Assembly: GCA_021820845.1 (NCBI GenBank)
Contig: JAKADC010000002.1
Coordinates: 124,001 to 188,000, forward strand
DNA: 64,000 nt
Direction of reading: 5' to 3'
DNA from: Pseudomonadota bacterium
GTDB taxonomy: Bacteria > Pseudomonadota > Gammaproteobacteria > Burkholderiales > Thiobacillaceae
In this document: one piece after another, positions 1 to 8,312 of the stretch
Layout of the letters: the number at the start of each line of letters is the position of its first letter
How positions within the stretch are numbered: the stretch's first letter is position 1
Program-made: the position numbers and the translations under genes
Notes under the pieces: generated by a model
Seen by the model: the letters and a program-made list of their open reading frames with translations, nothing else
Told to the model about the DNA's origin: nothing
The model's database searches: none

Positions 1-1240
1 CGGCACCGTAGGTGAAGAGCGTATCTTCGCCGCGCGCGACGCTCTCGAAGCTGAAGTCCCAGTTGACCGCCGAGGAGGCCACGCCGGGCGTATCGTACAA
101 GGCGGCGGAACGGATGTCGGCGGGGTTGTCGGAGCGCTTGAAGCCGCGCGTCTGTCCCACCACCCCGCCGGTTCCGCCCCCGTAGATCGCCGGCTGTTGC
201 ACGTTGCCGATCGGGCCGACGACCCCCGGGCCCGCCGGCTGGACCGGGAAGTGCGGCGACAGGGGCGTGCCCGCCGCCACGGGGGCGCCGCCTGCACCGT
301 TCTGGTGCCAAACGTCGGAGAAGAAACCGCCTTCCACGCCGGTCACCGGGTTTTCCTCGGTGCGTACGCCCGGCGTTCCCAGCGCGCCTCGCGGCGCCTG
401 CGCGGCGGGCAGGGTGGCGATCGGCACGTCGGCGCCGCCTGCATCGGTCACCTTGGCGATCTGGATCATGTTGATGTCGTTCGAATTCGGCGCGCCGGAC
501 TGGGGCACGAAGCGGATGTAGCCATCCATGCCACTTGCGCCGGGCGCTGCGGGCGGCGCGACCAGCGCTCCCTCGCGCGTCTCCATATCAATCTCGAAGC
601 CACCGTTGCCAGCGACCGGGTAGCTGCCGATGAAGCTGCACTGGATCGGCGCCGGACCGAAGCGGGCGGAGATCGGACCGAAACTGGAATACTTCGATCC
701 ACCCGTTTGCTGAACGACGTGGGTCAGCTCGTGCGCCGTAAGCGCATCGTTGCCCGGTGCGTGGCCGGCGCCATAGAAGATGTCGCTGCCCTGGGTGAAG
801 GCGCGCGCGCCGAGGTCGCGGTTCAGGCTCGCCGCCTGCGCGCCGGTGTGCACGCGCACATGAGAGAGGTCGGTGCCGAAACGCGACTCCATGTTGCTGC
901 GTGTGGCCGTGTCCAAGGGGCGGCCGGAGGAGGCGCTGGCGGTTGCGACGCGCGAAGGCGCACGGCTGAGTGGGCTTGCGAGCTCCGCGCTCGAGTCCTC
1001 GGCGGCGCTCGGATCGGTATCGGCAAACCGGGTCGCGACCTGGTCCGCCTCGCGCTCGTGGTGGTCACCCGGCGCGGCCACTTCGAGGTGGTCCTTGAGC
1101 GCCGGGCGCGCCTTGGAGTGTGCGGTGAGGCCCGACACGGCGCTGAGAAAACGTGGCATGCCCGCGGAGCGGGGGCCGTTCTGGGTGCCTGTGGCACCGC
1201 CTTTGGCCGTCGTGTGGCTTCGGGACGAGCTGAACTTCAT
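1..1240 (-). CDS. DUF4157-domain eCIS-associated protein, 3' end outside window
   Basis: About 413 residues are visible from an ATG at 1240 (GGAGGA lies just upstream); the frame is still open at position 1, so the C-terminus is missing. Residues about 85-185 form a DUF4157 domain: a HEREAD motif, a GTDLSHVRVHTG-type segment, and HELTH at residues 170-174 followed by VVQQ, the zinc-protease-like HExxH signature. DUF4157 proteins are known to be eCIS cargo or cargo-linked; the domain is thought to assist loading or self-cleavage. The rest visible here is Gly/Pro/Ala-rich with no domain I recognise. It is the second DUF4157 protein of the locus and may be a second effector whose toxic tip lies off the window, or a helper for the 1385-aa effector. 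Confidence 0.85.
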   Translation of the reverse strand, partial: MKFSSSRSHTTAKGGATGTQNGPRSAGMPRFLSAVSGLTAHSKARPALKDHLEVAAPGDHHEREADQVATRFADTDPSAAEDSSAELASPLSRAPSRVATASASSGRPLDTATRSNMESRFGTDLSHVRVHTGAQAASLNRDLGARAFTQGSDIFYGAGHAPGNDALTAHELTHVVQQTGGSKYSSFGPISARFGPAPIQCSFIGSYPVAGNGGFEIDMETREGALVAPPAAPGASGMDGYIRFVPQSGAPNSNDINMIQIAKVTDAGGADVPIATLPAAQAPRGALGTPGVRTEENPVTGVEGGFFSDVWHQNGAGGAPVAAGTPLSPHFPVQPAGPGVVGPIGNVQQPAIYGGGTGGVVGQTRGFKRSDNPADIRSAALYDTPGVASSAVNWDFSFESVARGEDTLFTYGA

Positions 1241-1319
1241 GATGTGTCCTCCTCGTTCGGCCTACTCGCCGTGCTGACCCGTGCTGTCTTTACACGCAGC
1301 GCGGTTTCGTGGCGGTCGG

Positions 1320-1589
1320 TCATGGCTTGGGCTCACGGTGGCGCCGGCGCATCTCACGCACTCTGACGGCAATCGCGATGGCGATCAGAAACGGACTGCT
1401 CCAGTAAATGGCCGGAACAGCATAGGTAGTCCACCAGTCCGGAGCCTGCTGCCCGCGCGAGACGTGCCAGGCGAGGTACAGCACAGCCCCGACCACTCCC
1501 AGCGCGATCAGGTAGCCCGTGCCGTGGCGCATGCGTCTGAGGTCGACGCGCAGGCGCTTTGCTGCTGCAGGTTTAAAGGTGGGGCGCAT
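1320..1589 (-). CDS. small two-helix membrane protein
   Basis: An 89-residue protein starting MRPTFKPAAA. A basic N-terminus is followed by two hydrophobic segments, about residues 25-43 (GYLIALGVVGAVLYLAW) and 55-75 (AVPAIYWSSPFLIAIAIAV), and then a very basic Arg-rich tail. It sits between the SUFU immunity gene and the second DUF4157 gene on the same strand, so it belongs to the payload end of the injection-system operon. No family is recognised. Possible roles are a membrane immunity protein for the neighbouring DUF4157 protein or a holin-like release factor; both are inference from size and position. Confidence 0.6.
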   Translation of the reverse strand: MRPTFKPAAAKRLRVDLRRMRHGTGYLIALGVVGAVLYLAWHVSRGQQAPDWWTTYAVPAIYWSSPFLIAIAIAVRVREMRRRHREPKP

Positions 1590-1645
1590 GTTTGGCTATC
1601 TCGGAGCCTCGATTCTCGAACAAGCAAGCAATAGTTCAGCGTTTC

Positions 1646-2227
1646 TCAAATAACTGACTGTCGATCCAGATTACAACTATCGACATGTCGCTCTCTAAAC
1701 AGTTTTTCAAGCGCAAGATCACCATGCATGTGCAGGTACTTTCGTTCTGCGTCGGAGATGGGCATAGCTTGCAACCAGGTAACTGGTATTTCGTCTGCTT
1801 TGAAAATTGCAATGCCCGGCCATAGAAATGGGGTGGTGAAGTAGAGATGTGGCACGAACGTATCCGGGAGATAAAGACGAACGTAGTTCTCGATCACGGC
1901 GCCCGGATGGAACACTCCTCTGTTTCTTAGCATCAGAAACGCGGCGCTCGCAAGGATGTTCGGGAATGCGTTTGCATCGCTAGTGCAGGCGCCGGCGAGT
2001 TCGATGCGCGTGGGAAATTCCTCGTCTCCCCAGGGAATCGCAGAATCTGACAATCCGATGGTCGAGTAGGAGGTAACTCCGCGGCTGGGCCGGTCAGCGC
2101 ACGAGAGAATATCGACCGTGATCGATTCCGTGTCATCGAGGTACTCCTTGACTTTGAACCTCCCACCGAACACCTGGGCGATATATTTCCCAATACGCCT
2201 GTTCTTCTCGGATACCGGTCTACGCAT
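1646..2227 (-). CDS. SUFU-family immunity protein
   Basis: A 193-residue soluble protein beginning MRRPVSEKNRRIG. Its VTSYSTIGLSD stretch and the following RIELAGACTSD are typical of the suppressor-of-fused-like (SUFU) immunity family of bacterial polymorphic toxins; the C-terminal WPGIAIFKADEIPVTWLQAMPIS-type segment also fits. SUFU proteins are established partners of nuclease toxins. The gene starts three bases after the stop of the GH-E nuclease effector, so it is the expected cognate antidote that protects the producing cell. The gene is visibly less GC-rich than the structural genes, which fits an exchangeable toxin/immunity cassette. Confidence 0.85.
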   Translation of the reverse strand: MRRPVSEKNRRIGKYIAQVFGGRFKVKEYLDDTESITVDILSCADRPSRGVTSYSTIGLSDSAIPWGDEEFPTRIELAGACTSDANAFPNILASAAFLMLRNRGVFHPGAVIENYVRLYLPDTFVPHLYFTTPFLWPGIAIFKADEIPVTWLQAMPISDAERKYLHMHGDLALEKLFRERHVDSCNLDRQSVI

Positions 2228-2229
2228 TT

Positions 2230-5200
2230 TTATGGCCCGAGGTACAGATCGGTTTTATCTTCGCCCGCATGGCTCGCGCTCGTTTCCGGTGTCTCCGGCC
2301 GGAACGGAGACTCATAGTACTCTTGGATGAACTGCTCACGAGTGATGCCACGTTCCGCCGCGCTGCGCCGGTGCTTCCAAAATTCATATCCGGGCTCGTG
2401 CCCCATAACCCATGGCTCGTTGGGATCCATGATTTCGTTGGTCACTGGATCACGGACATGTCCGTCAGGGCCCCTAGCACGTTCCCAGACCTCTTCACGC
2501 ATGCCTGTTGGCCAATCGGATGGACGGTCATACATGCCCACTGGTGACTCGTTCACGAATGGCCCGCCTTCCGGTGGTTCATCCGGAACCGTCGAGCCTA
2601 TCTCCGCCTCGTTGCCGCGCATGTCGTCGGGATGTGGGCCGCGCGCTTCGGCTTTCTCAGCCGTACCTGGCCGTCTTCGGCCCGTCGGGGTTAGTTCGCG
2701 TAATTCATCCGCGAGCGCACCCGCTTCAGCCTGATCCATTTCAGGCGTGGCCTCCCGTCCTTCGTAGTCCGGTCGTTCAGGCATGCCCTCCGGAATGTCA
2801 TCGGCAGGAACACGTTCCCTGGGCGCGGCGGATTCGGGTGGCGCGGTGGACTCCGGGGTTGCGCTCGCCTCCGGTGTGCCGCCGCTGCCACGACCCTCGT
2901 TGACCTCGGGCGTGGACGGCCGATGTTCGACCACGCCCTCGGGACCTGCGCTCGCCCCGCCTTTCATCACCGGATTGCCGTTGCGATCGAAGGTCGCGCA
3001 GTGCGCGCTGCACCGTTCGCAGATCTCGCCGTCGGGCGTTTCCTTGATCTCGTGGCCATTGGGCAGTTCGCGTTGCGTCGTGAATGGCGGTTCGTCGATC
3101 GGCTCGGGTTCGAGGCGATCCGCCACTGTGCGCTCCGCCACCACCTCCTCGGGCGTGAGCGTCTCGCTGCTCTTGCCCGCGGTGCTATCCAGGACCGCGG
3201 CCTCCTCCGGGGTCGTGGGCCTGGCCGGTTCGACGCCCGGTTCGACTTGCGCGGCGCTCGGCTTCTCGGCGCCTGGGCTACTGGGTGCGGCAGGTTCGGA
3301 CGGATGCACGGCGGCAGGGGCTTCAGCAGCTTGCGGTGCGGCCGGTGCTTCCGGAAGGGGCGTGGCTGGCGTGGGTTCGGCCGGTGCAGCGGCCGGTTCA
3401 GCTGCTCTGGCTGCTGGGGCGCCGGGCTCCGCCGGATGCGGTGTTGCCGGGGCTTCGATCGGCTGCGGCGCGGCGGCCGATGTAGGCGCCGGCGGTGTCT
3501 CGGCGGCCGGTGCCGGAGCAGCCACGGTTTCGGCCGCTGCGACCGGTGCCGCTTCGGGTGGAGGGGTGACGCCAGGCTCGAGCACGGGTGCGCCACGCGG
3601 CGGCGGAATCATGTCGAAGCGTTCGCCGACCGACGTGGCCAAGGCACCGAGCCGCTGGCCCGTGGCGGTCTCGGCAAAGGCCGCGCCGCCCGCTTCCATG
3701 ACGCCCGCAGTGACCACCTGCGCGGCCATACCGGCCGCCTGCGTGGCGTCTTCGGTCATCTGGTCCGACTCGTGTTCCAGACCTTCTGCCGTCGTCGCGG
3801 TTGCGGCGTCGACAAGGTTCTTGATGAGGACGTAGAACTGCAACTCCGCCGCGATGGCAGCGCTGCTGATGGCCCAGCCTCCTACGGTGGTGATGATCGG
3901 GCCGAGGAAGGCCGAGGCTGCCGCGAAGGCCGGGCCCATGGCGCCGAACGTGATGATGGCGAGGGCGCCGAGTATGACCAGGATGGCGGTGCACAGACCG
4001 GCGATGGAGCCGAGGATGATGGTCAGGCCGGTGGCGATATCCGCCGCCGACTTGAGCAGATTGCCCAGCGGGTCCTGTTCCCACTGCTGCAGGCTTAAAA
4101 GATTGGCGGCACCAGACAGCGTCATGTTGAGGCCGCTGACTACTCCTTCCAGGGACGCCCTGGGATCGACGAAGGCGAGCGCCATCTGGCCGAGGATGTT
4201 CGTCCACTTGGCCGCACCCAGGTCGCCCATCAGGTTCTCGCCGACGAGGTCGAGGGCAAGCCCCATCTTGTCCAGCGCGCCGAGATTCTCGAAATGGCCA
4301 TTGGCGCGTTCGTTGATTTCGCGCAGGCGATCTCGGCGGCGGTTTGCGGCAAGTTGGACGCGCTCCTCCTGCTCCCGGCGTTCGGCGAGGCTCGGCGGGC
4401 TGCGGAAGGCGCTCAGGATGTCCACGTGTTCGCGGTCGCCGTAGGCCGTGTTGGCATCGCGCTGGATCACGCCCTGCGGAGCCGAGCCGCTATCCTGGGC
4501 TGCTGCGGCGACGGCCTTGCTGCCCGGGATGGCGAGCACGTCGGCGGCGAACTGTGCCTGCGCCGCCTGGATCTGGGTTTCGAGGTCGTCCGATGCCGCC
4601 AAGACGGCGAGCGCTTGTTCTTCAGTACTGGCGGCGCCCGCATCCAGCCGTGCGGGGCCGTGCTCGAGCCCCGCGACCTGGGCGCGCGCCGTCGCGTTCT
4701 GTTGGTCCAGTTCTCCCAGACGATCGTCCGTTCGCTGGATGGCGGCATCGGTCGTGTCGAGCTTCCCGGCCGTGGCGGTGTTCTTCTCCTGGGCCTTGGC
4801 AGCATCCTGTACCAAAGTTTCGCCCTTTGCCTGCGTGCCCGTCACGGCGCCGTCCACACTCGTTGCGTCGGCGCTCACCTGTGTCATTTGCCCCGAGGCC
4901 GCTTGCATCTTGCCTGCGGCTTCCTCGTCGTCCGGCGTGTTGGAACTGGCCGCGCCGGCCTTTTCCTGCGCCTCGCCGGCCATCGGCCCGGAGTCTTCAT
5001 GCGTTTTCGCTGCGCGTTGCGCGTATTCGGGGGCTCCTGCGGCGACCGTCGCCGCCTTTTCTTCGGAAACCGCCAAAGCATCACGTGCCTGGGAGGAGAC
5101 TTCCCGGCGCGTGGCGACGTGCTCACGCGCCCTGGAGATGCCTTGTGCGGCCGCATCCGAAGCGCCTTTGGCGATGCGGATATTGCCGCGCATGCGCGCT

Positions 5201-6387
5201 GCATTTGCGCGCAGGCCACTCGCTCTCTGACGTGCCGCCTGGGCTTCGTCGCGCATACGTTGCAACTCACCACCGAGCTGCGCGGCGCCCTCCTCTGCTG
5301 TGGCATCGGGCGGCAATGCTTCGCCTTCGGAATTGATTGGTTCGATCGGCGCCACGGGCTGAACTGCCTGTGGAATTTCGGGGACCGATTGTGCAGCGGC
5401 TAGAGCGAACTCCGCCGCGCCCAATGCCGAGACATCCCCGCCCGGTGCGGCTTTTCCGCCCGCGCCGCCTGCGGGTGATTTTTCCTGACCTTTGGCCAAC
5501 GGTTCTGCGGGTTGCTCGACTACCGTCTGTACCTGCTCTGCGGCCTGCGCCACCTGAGGCTGAGCAGCAGCAGGCCGATCTACCGGCGGTTTCGAATAAG
5601 GCTCCAGCGCCGCCTTCTTGGCAGCGCGTTCCTCGGGATCGACAGAGCGTGCAGCATGTCGTGTCTCAGAAGAGTCCTCACCGTTGCCGCCCCGATCTTC
5701 CGAACCATTCGCGTCATCCGCCCCTTCACCTTGATCATCGCCGCCCGTGGCCTTGGCGACCTGCTGCCCCATGTTCTGTTGCACCGCCTCGCCATCTTCG
5801 GGATGCTCGTTGTCGGCCAAGCGACGTTGCACGAGTCCTGCGGAGTCAGGCGCTGCACGCTGTTGCAGGACGTGGGCCGACTCATGTGCCATCAACCCGA
5901 CATCGTCCGGGCTTTGCGATGCGCCCAACCAGATGTGGTTTTGATGCGTGAAGGCGCGCGCGTTGAGGGCCTTGGCGGCGACCTGCGCCGACGGGCCGGC
6001 GTGGACTTGCACGCCGCCGAGATCAGCCCCCAGTACCGGTTCGATACGCTCGCGTACATGGCCAGCCAATGGCACGCCGGCGGCGCCGCCTGACAGCGCA
6101 TCAGGTGCTGACGGCGCCGAGGCTGCCGCGGATTTGCGTTGGACCAGAGTGTCAGATCTATCAGGAGGCGTTGCGGTGACCGCCTCCGCGATGCGATCTG
6201 CCTCATGTTCAAGCGGATCGTCCGGCGCGCCCACGACGAGTTTGGTTTGAATGCCCAGTCCCCTGAGAAAGCGAGGCACACGGGCCTCTGTCCCTGCGGT
6301 GGGGGTGATTTCCTCTGTCGGCGTTGGTCGTGAGAGAGCTTTGCAGGCGTGACACCCTTCGCTGCGCGAGGCAGTGGTGTAGCTCAT
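2230..6387 (-). CDS. eCIS effector: DUF4157 - coiled coil - hydrophobic region - GH-E nuclease toxin
   Basis: The chosen ATG at 6387 overlaps the ATPase stop (ATGA) and follows GGAAGAGGGG, giving 1385 residues. Order of parts: HEADRIAE near residue 60; DUF4157 with HESAH at about 168-172; a long Ala/Gln/Glu-rich, probably coiled-coil stretch (about 200-620); a hydrophobic region at about 785-860, possibly a translocation segment; a Pro/Ala-rich linker (about 930-1050); a small Cys cluster (CERCSAHC) near 1125; and a C-terminal domain of about 100 residues. That last domain carries PWVMGHEPGYEFWKH, RSAAERGI, FRPETPETS and SHAGED, the GH-E variant of the HNH/Endonuclease VII fold found in polymorphic toxins. 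The predicted role is a DNA-cutting payload carried by the particle; the SUFU gene downstream is its antidote. Confidence 0.88.
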   Translation of the reverse strand: MSYTTASRSEGCHACKALSRPTPTEEITPTAGTEARVPRFLRGLGIQTKLVVGAPDDPLEHEADRIAEAVTATPPDRSDTLVQRKSAAASAPSAPDALSGGAAGVPLAGHVRERIEPVLGADLGGVQVHAGPSAQVAAKALNARAFTHQNHIWLGASQSPDDVGLMAHESAHVLQQRAAPDSAGLVQRRLADNEHPEDGEAVQQNMGQQVAKATGGDDQGEGADDANGSEDRGGNGEDSSETRHAARSVDPEERAAKKAALEPYSKPPVDRPAAAQPQVAQAAEQVQTVVEQPAEPLAKGQEKSPAGGAGGKAAPGGDVSALGAAEFALAAAQSVPEIPQAVQPVAPIEPINSEGEALPPDATAEEGAAQLGGELQRMRDEAQAARQRASGLRANAARMRGNIRIAKGASDAAAQGISRAREHVATRREVSSQARDALAVSEEKAATVAAGAPEYAQRAAKTHEDSGPMAGEAQEKAGAASSNTPDDEEAAGKMQAASGQMTQVSADATSVDGAVTGTQAKGETLVQDAAKAQEKNTATAGKLDTTDAAIQRTDDRLGELDQQNATARAQVAGLEHGPARLDAGAASTEEQALAVLAASDDLETQIQAAQAQFAADVLAIPGSKAVAAAAQDSGSAPQGVIQRDANTAYGDREHVDILSAFRSPPSLAERREQEERVQLAANRRRDRLREINERANGHFENLGALDKMGLALDLVGENLMGDLGAAKWTNILGQMALAFVDPRASLEGVVSGLNMTLSGAANLLSLQQWEQDPLGNLLKSAADIATGLTIILGSIAGLCTAILVILGALAIITFGAMGPAFAAASAFLGPIITTVGGWAISSAAIAAELQFYVLIKNLVDAATATTAEGLEHESDQMTEDATQAAGMAAQVVTAGVMEAGGAAFAETATGQRLGALATSVGERFDMIPPPRGAPVLEPGVTPPPEAAPVAAAETVAAPAPAAETPPAPTSAAAPQPIEAPATPHPAEPGAPAARAAEPAAAPAEPTPATPLPEAPAAPQAAEAPAAVHPSEPAAPSSPGAEKPSAAQVEPGVEPARPTTPEEAAVLDSTAGKSSETLTPEEVVAERTVADRLEPEPIDEPPFTTQRELPNGHEIKETPDGEICERCSAHCATFDRNGNPVMKGGASAGPEGVVEHRPSTPEVNEGRGSGGTPEASATPESTAPPESAAPRERVPADDIPEGMPERPDYEGREATPEMDQAEAGALADELRELTPTGRRRPGTAEKAEARGPHPDDMRGNEAEIGSTVPDEPPEGGPFVNESPVGMYDRPSDWPTGMREEVWERARGPDGHVRDPVTNEIMDPNEPWVMGHEPGYEFWKHRRSAAERGITREQFIQEYYESPFRPETPETSASHAGEDKTDLYLGP

Positions 6388-8312
6388 TGCCCCTCTTCCT
6401 TGCTCAGGCCGGCTGGAACCTGCTTGCCCAGCTTGCGACATTCGGCGTTGATGCCTTCGAGCACGTCGCGAAAGCGGATGGCGCGGCATTGATGCCGCGC
6501 CTGCGCTGCCGCGCTGAGCACGATGTTGCGGATGTGTCCCCCGGCCAAGTCGCAGGTCGCGGCGATGCGGTTGATCTGCGCGACGTCGAGCGCGTGTTCT
6601 GTACCGAGATGGGCTTGCCAGAGCGCGCGGCGCTCATCCGGTCCCGGCGAGGGGAACTCGATGATGCTATCGAGACGCCGCGTGAAGGCGCTATCGAAGC
6701 GGCCGCGGCTATTGCTGGTGAGGATGGCAATGCCGTCGAAGGATTCGATGCGCTGCAACAGGTAATTGGTCTGCTGGTTGGCGAAGCGGTCGTTCGACTC
6801 CTTGACCTCGGTGCGCTTGCCGAACAGCGAATCGGCCTCGTCGAACTGTAGTACCACCTCGGTGTGTTCGGCGCGCGCGAAGAGCTGGGCCAGATTCTTT
6901 TCTGTCTCGCCGATGTACTTGCTCGCCACCGACGCCAGATCGACGCGGTACAGCGGCAGGCCGAGCGCACAGGCCAGCCAGCCGGCCGCGAGCGTCTTGC
7001 CGGTGCCCGAGGGACCGACTAGCAACGCACGGACTCCGGGTCGATAACGCGTCCGCACCGACGGACCGAGATGGTCGGCGAGCCCCTCGCGCGTATGGCA
7101 GCGTTGCCTCAGGGCTTGCAATGCCGCACCCAGTTCGGGCGGTACGACCAAGGCCTCGTCGGGCACCGTCTCGGGCATGAGGTGCGCCAGCGTGCCCAGC
7201 TCGCCCGCCGCGCCATGACGGGCGGCATGCTCCACATGCAAGTCGCTGAGTTCGGCCGCGCCATCGAGCTGCGCTGCGTGCCGCGCCGCACGGCTCAGAT
7301 ATTCGATATGCACCGCGCTGTGGCGATGTTGCAGGCCAACCCGTTCGGCCATCGCCGGCGCGAGATGTGCTTGCCATAAGACAACGCGCTCAGCGGGCAG
7401 GGGTAAGGGCACTCGCCAATTCCCGACCGGATCGCCTTCGCGTTCGAAGCTGCCCTCGACGCCCGCGGCGACGAGCATCGGGCCCCTGTAGCCAGGGAGA
7501 TCGGGCAGACGGCGCACCTCACCCGGGAAAAGTTCCGCGCCCAGCACCGGTACGGCGCCACGCAAGCGCAGCCAGGGGCCGAGGCCGCGCGGCGGCTCCT
7601 GCTCGAAACAGGCCGCCTCAAGACCGAGTTCATCCGCGACCAGCGCCGCTGCTGCGCGCGCCTCGCGTGGATGACCGCTGCGCACTGCGAGGCAGCCGGC
7701 ACCGGCGCGTAGTGCAGCGGCCTGTTTGCCAGCGGCCTTCTTGAGCGAGTCGGGGAAAAGCTCTGGTTGCGCCGGCAGCAGGCGCACGCCGGGCCAGTTG
7801 CCGCGCTCACAGCGCAAGGCCAGCACCAGCGGCACGGGGACCAGGAAGGCCTGTTCAGGCAGCGGTCTCGCCTCGTTCTCGAACTGGATCAGACCGCACA
7901 CCCGGGCCTGACCGTCCATCATGGCTGGCAATGCGGTGCCCATGCCCAGTTCGGCAGCAATGGTCTGCAACAGGCCCAGGGTTGGGCGCGCGCCGCCGAT
8001 GGGTGCCTGCAGCCAGGCGAGCACGCGGCCCACCATCGGGTCGAATTCGACGGCACTGGCGAGGGCGACGGCCAGCACTTCCACGTCGGCCAGGCCGAGT
8101 TCGTCGGCCAGCGCGTGCAGCGGCCTATCCTCGGTCGCCGGTTCCGCGTACCAGGAGGCCAGCGACGCGTCGCCCACTTCTTCGCGCAGGCCCGTCAGCC
8201 ATTGGCCTTCGGTGGTGGTTGCCTCCGCATCTCCAAAGCCCGCGAGGACGGCCAGCACCAGGCGATACAGCGGCGGCGCGAGCATCGGTTTCCGGTCCAG
8301 CGGCGCGTTCAT
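6384..8312 (-). CDS. AAA+ ATPase of the injection system (Afp15/Pvc15-like)
   Basis: 642 residues from ATG 8312, which overlaps the stop of the preceding gene as ATGA. The AAA+ domain is C-terminal: Walker A GPSGTGKT with Lys439, Walker B FDEADSLFG with Asp491-Glu492, then sensor and arginine-finger regions (SNSRGRFDSAFTRRLD). The first 400 residues are an Ala/Leu-rich domain like the N-terminal part of Afp15/Pvc15-type ATPases. All eCIS loci carry such an ATPase. It is not part of the finished particle and is thought to help assembly or cargo loading. Its position directly before the effector gene supports a loading role. It lacks the ClpV architecture, so it is not a type VI secretion unfoldase. 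Confidence 0.9.
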   Translation of the reverse strand: MNAPLDRKPMLAPPLYRLVLAVLAGFGDAEATTTEGQWLTGLREEVGDASLASWYAEPATEDRPLHALADELGLADVEVLAVALASAVEFDPMVGRVLAWLQAPIGGARPTLGLLQTIAAELGMGTALPAMMDGQARVCGLIQFENEARPLPEQAFLVPVPLVLALRCERGNWPGVRLLPAQPELFPDSLKKAAGKQAAALRAGAGCLAVRSGHPREARAAAALVADELGLEAACFEQEPPRGLGPWLRLRGAVPVLGAELFPGEVRRLPDLPGYRGPMLVAAGVEGSFEREGDPVGNWRVPLPLPAERVVLWQAHLAPAMAERVGLQHRHSAVHIEYLSRAARHAAQLDGAAELSDLHVEHAARHGAAGELGTLAHLMPETVPDEALVVPPELGAALQALRQRCHTREGLADHLGPSVRTRYRPGVRALLVGPSGTGKTLAAGWLACALGLPLYRVDLASVASKYIGETEKNLAQLFARAEHTEVVLQFDEADSLFGKRTEVKESNDRFANQQTNYLLQRIESFDGIAILTSNSRGRFDSAFTRRLDSIIEFPSPGPDERRALWQAHLGTEHALDVAQINRIAATCDLAGGHIRNIVLSAAAQARHQCRAIRFRDVLEGINAECRKLGKQVPAGLSKEEGQ

